The notes under the pieces are model-generated. The model searched no databases. It saw only the letters and a list, made by a program, of their open reading frames with translations, and was not told the origin of the DNA. The position numbers were made by a program, and so were the translations under genes. Below are positions 20,998 to 21,301 of a DNA stretch of 21,301 nt, piece after piece. Origin of the DNA: Candidatus Omnitrophota bacterium (GTDB lineage: Bacteria; Omnitrophota; Gorgyraeia; B26-G9); NCBI GenBank assembly GCA_023136735.1, contig JAGLQQ010000098.1, forward strand, positions 1 through 21,301, in the 5' to 3' direction. The stretch's first letter is position 1. The number at the start of each line of letters is the position of its first letter.

Positions 20998-21301
20998 TTA
21001 TTTTCTATCGAAAAACACATTCTTGCCTGTAGCAGATAAGGGAATGGCCAAGGCAGTTTTTACTTTTTTATCTTTAAAAAGATTAATATTTATAGCTGCA
21101 ATTCCCCCAGAGTACATAATCCGGTTATCGATTCTGAAATCACTGGCAATGCTTACAGCGGAGCCGGTAGCAATGCCCAGATCAATTGAATTAAAAGCGC
21201 ATATTCCTTTAGCCTTATTTAAAGCTGCGCAGTCCTTGTAGCCGCAGAAGCCGCAGTATGTAAGGCCCATAGAGCCGGTTTTTGTGCCGATGAGCAGAAT
21301 T
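20998..21301 (-). CDS. DUF2148 / COG4739 ferredoxin-domain protein (partial)
   Basis: The C-terminal part of a leftward gene. The frame runs open to the right window edge, so the true start lies outside, and about 100 residues are visible. ILLIGTKTG, then LTYCGFCGYKDC and, later, ICAFNSIDLGIATGSA and DNRIMYSGG match the DUF2148 family, with three cysteines in the first cluster and one in the second, suited to a 4Fe-4S cluster. The ending with IPLSATGKNVFFDR is characteristic. The biochemical role of the family is not established. It is convergent with rpsA, ending about 57 bases from the rpsA terminator. Confidence 0.85.
   Translation of the reverse strand, partial: ILLIGTKTGSMGLTYCGFCGYKDCAALNKAKGICAFNSIDLGIATGSAVSIASDFRIDNRIMYSGGIAAININLFKDKKVKTALAIPLSATGKNVFFDRK

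Overview
This is an AT-rich, gene-dense bacterial chromosomal segment. Every complete protein gene lies on the + strand; one partial gene at the right edge lies on the - strand. The organism is a diderm: it encodes an outer-membrane secretin together with a type IV pilus inner-membrane platform. The gene order (pilus genes, rimP-nusA-infB, trpS-scpA-scpB, pheA-hisC-aroF-tyrA, cmk-plsC-rpsA) and the protein style suggest an uncultivated lineage such as Omnitrophota. That placement is recalled from family knowledge and was not tested by a search.

Layout. (1) 1-6720, surface and pilus region: a pilin-like protein, a 383-base repeat-bearing gap, then a strong promoter driving a 69-aa unknown ORF, a membrane GAF-GGDEF diguanylate cyclase, a fused PilM-PilN protein, PilO, a PilP-like protein and the PilQ secretin. 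These last six genes are closely packed or overlapping and look like one transcript, linking c-di-GMP synthesis to pilus assembly. (2) 6762-10656, translation and transcription core: a near-consensus promoter, an intrinsic terminator hairpin in the leader, rimP, nusA and infB. (3) 10659-13514: trpS, scpA and scpB. (4) 13558-17626: pheA, hisC, aroF and tyrA, which together cover entry to the shikimate pathway and the terminal phenylalanine/tyrosine steps. (5) 17768-20888: cmk, plsC and, from its own promoter, a six-S1-domain ribosomal protein S1, closed by a perfect terminator. (6) A partial DUF2148/COG4739 ferredoxin-domain protein on the opposite strand.

Four longer intergenic gaps (508-891, 8470-8679, 12383-12860, 17627-17767) carry combinations of the same short modules: CCCGTTAGA palindromes, GATTACACCGAT/TGTAATC inverted repeats, GGTTCTTTCTTGT and a roughly 50-base AT-rich unit. 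They sit inside otherwise compact operons and look like a non-autonomous mobile repeat family.

The observations most worth following up are this repeat family; the G10 and A10 tracts around the start of the diguanylate cyclase gene; the attenuator in frame with rimP; the PilM-PilN fusion; the in-frame acidic extension beyond the scpB stop; and the structured rpsA leader. I saw no tRNA, rRNA, CRISPR array, complete transposase or prophage gene.
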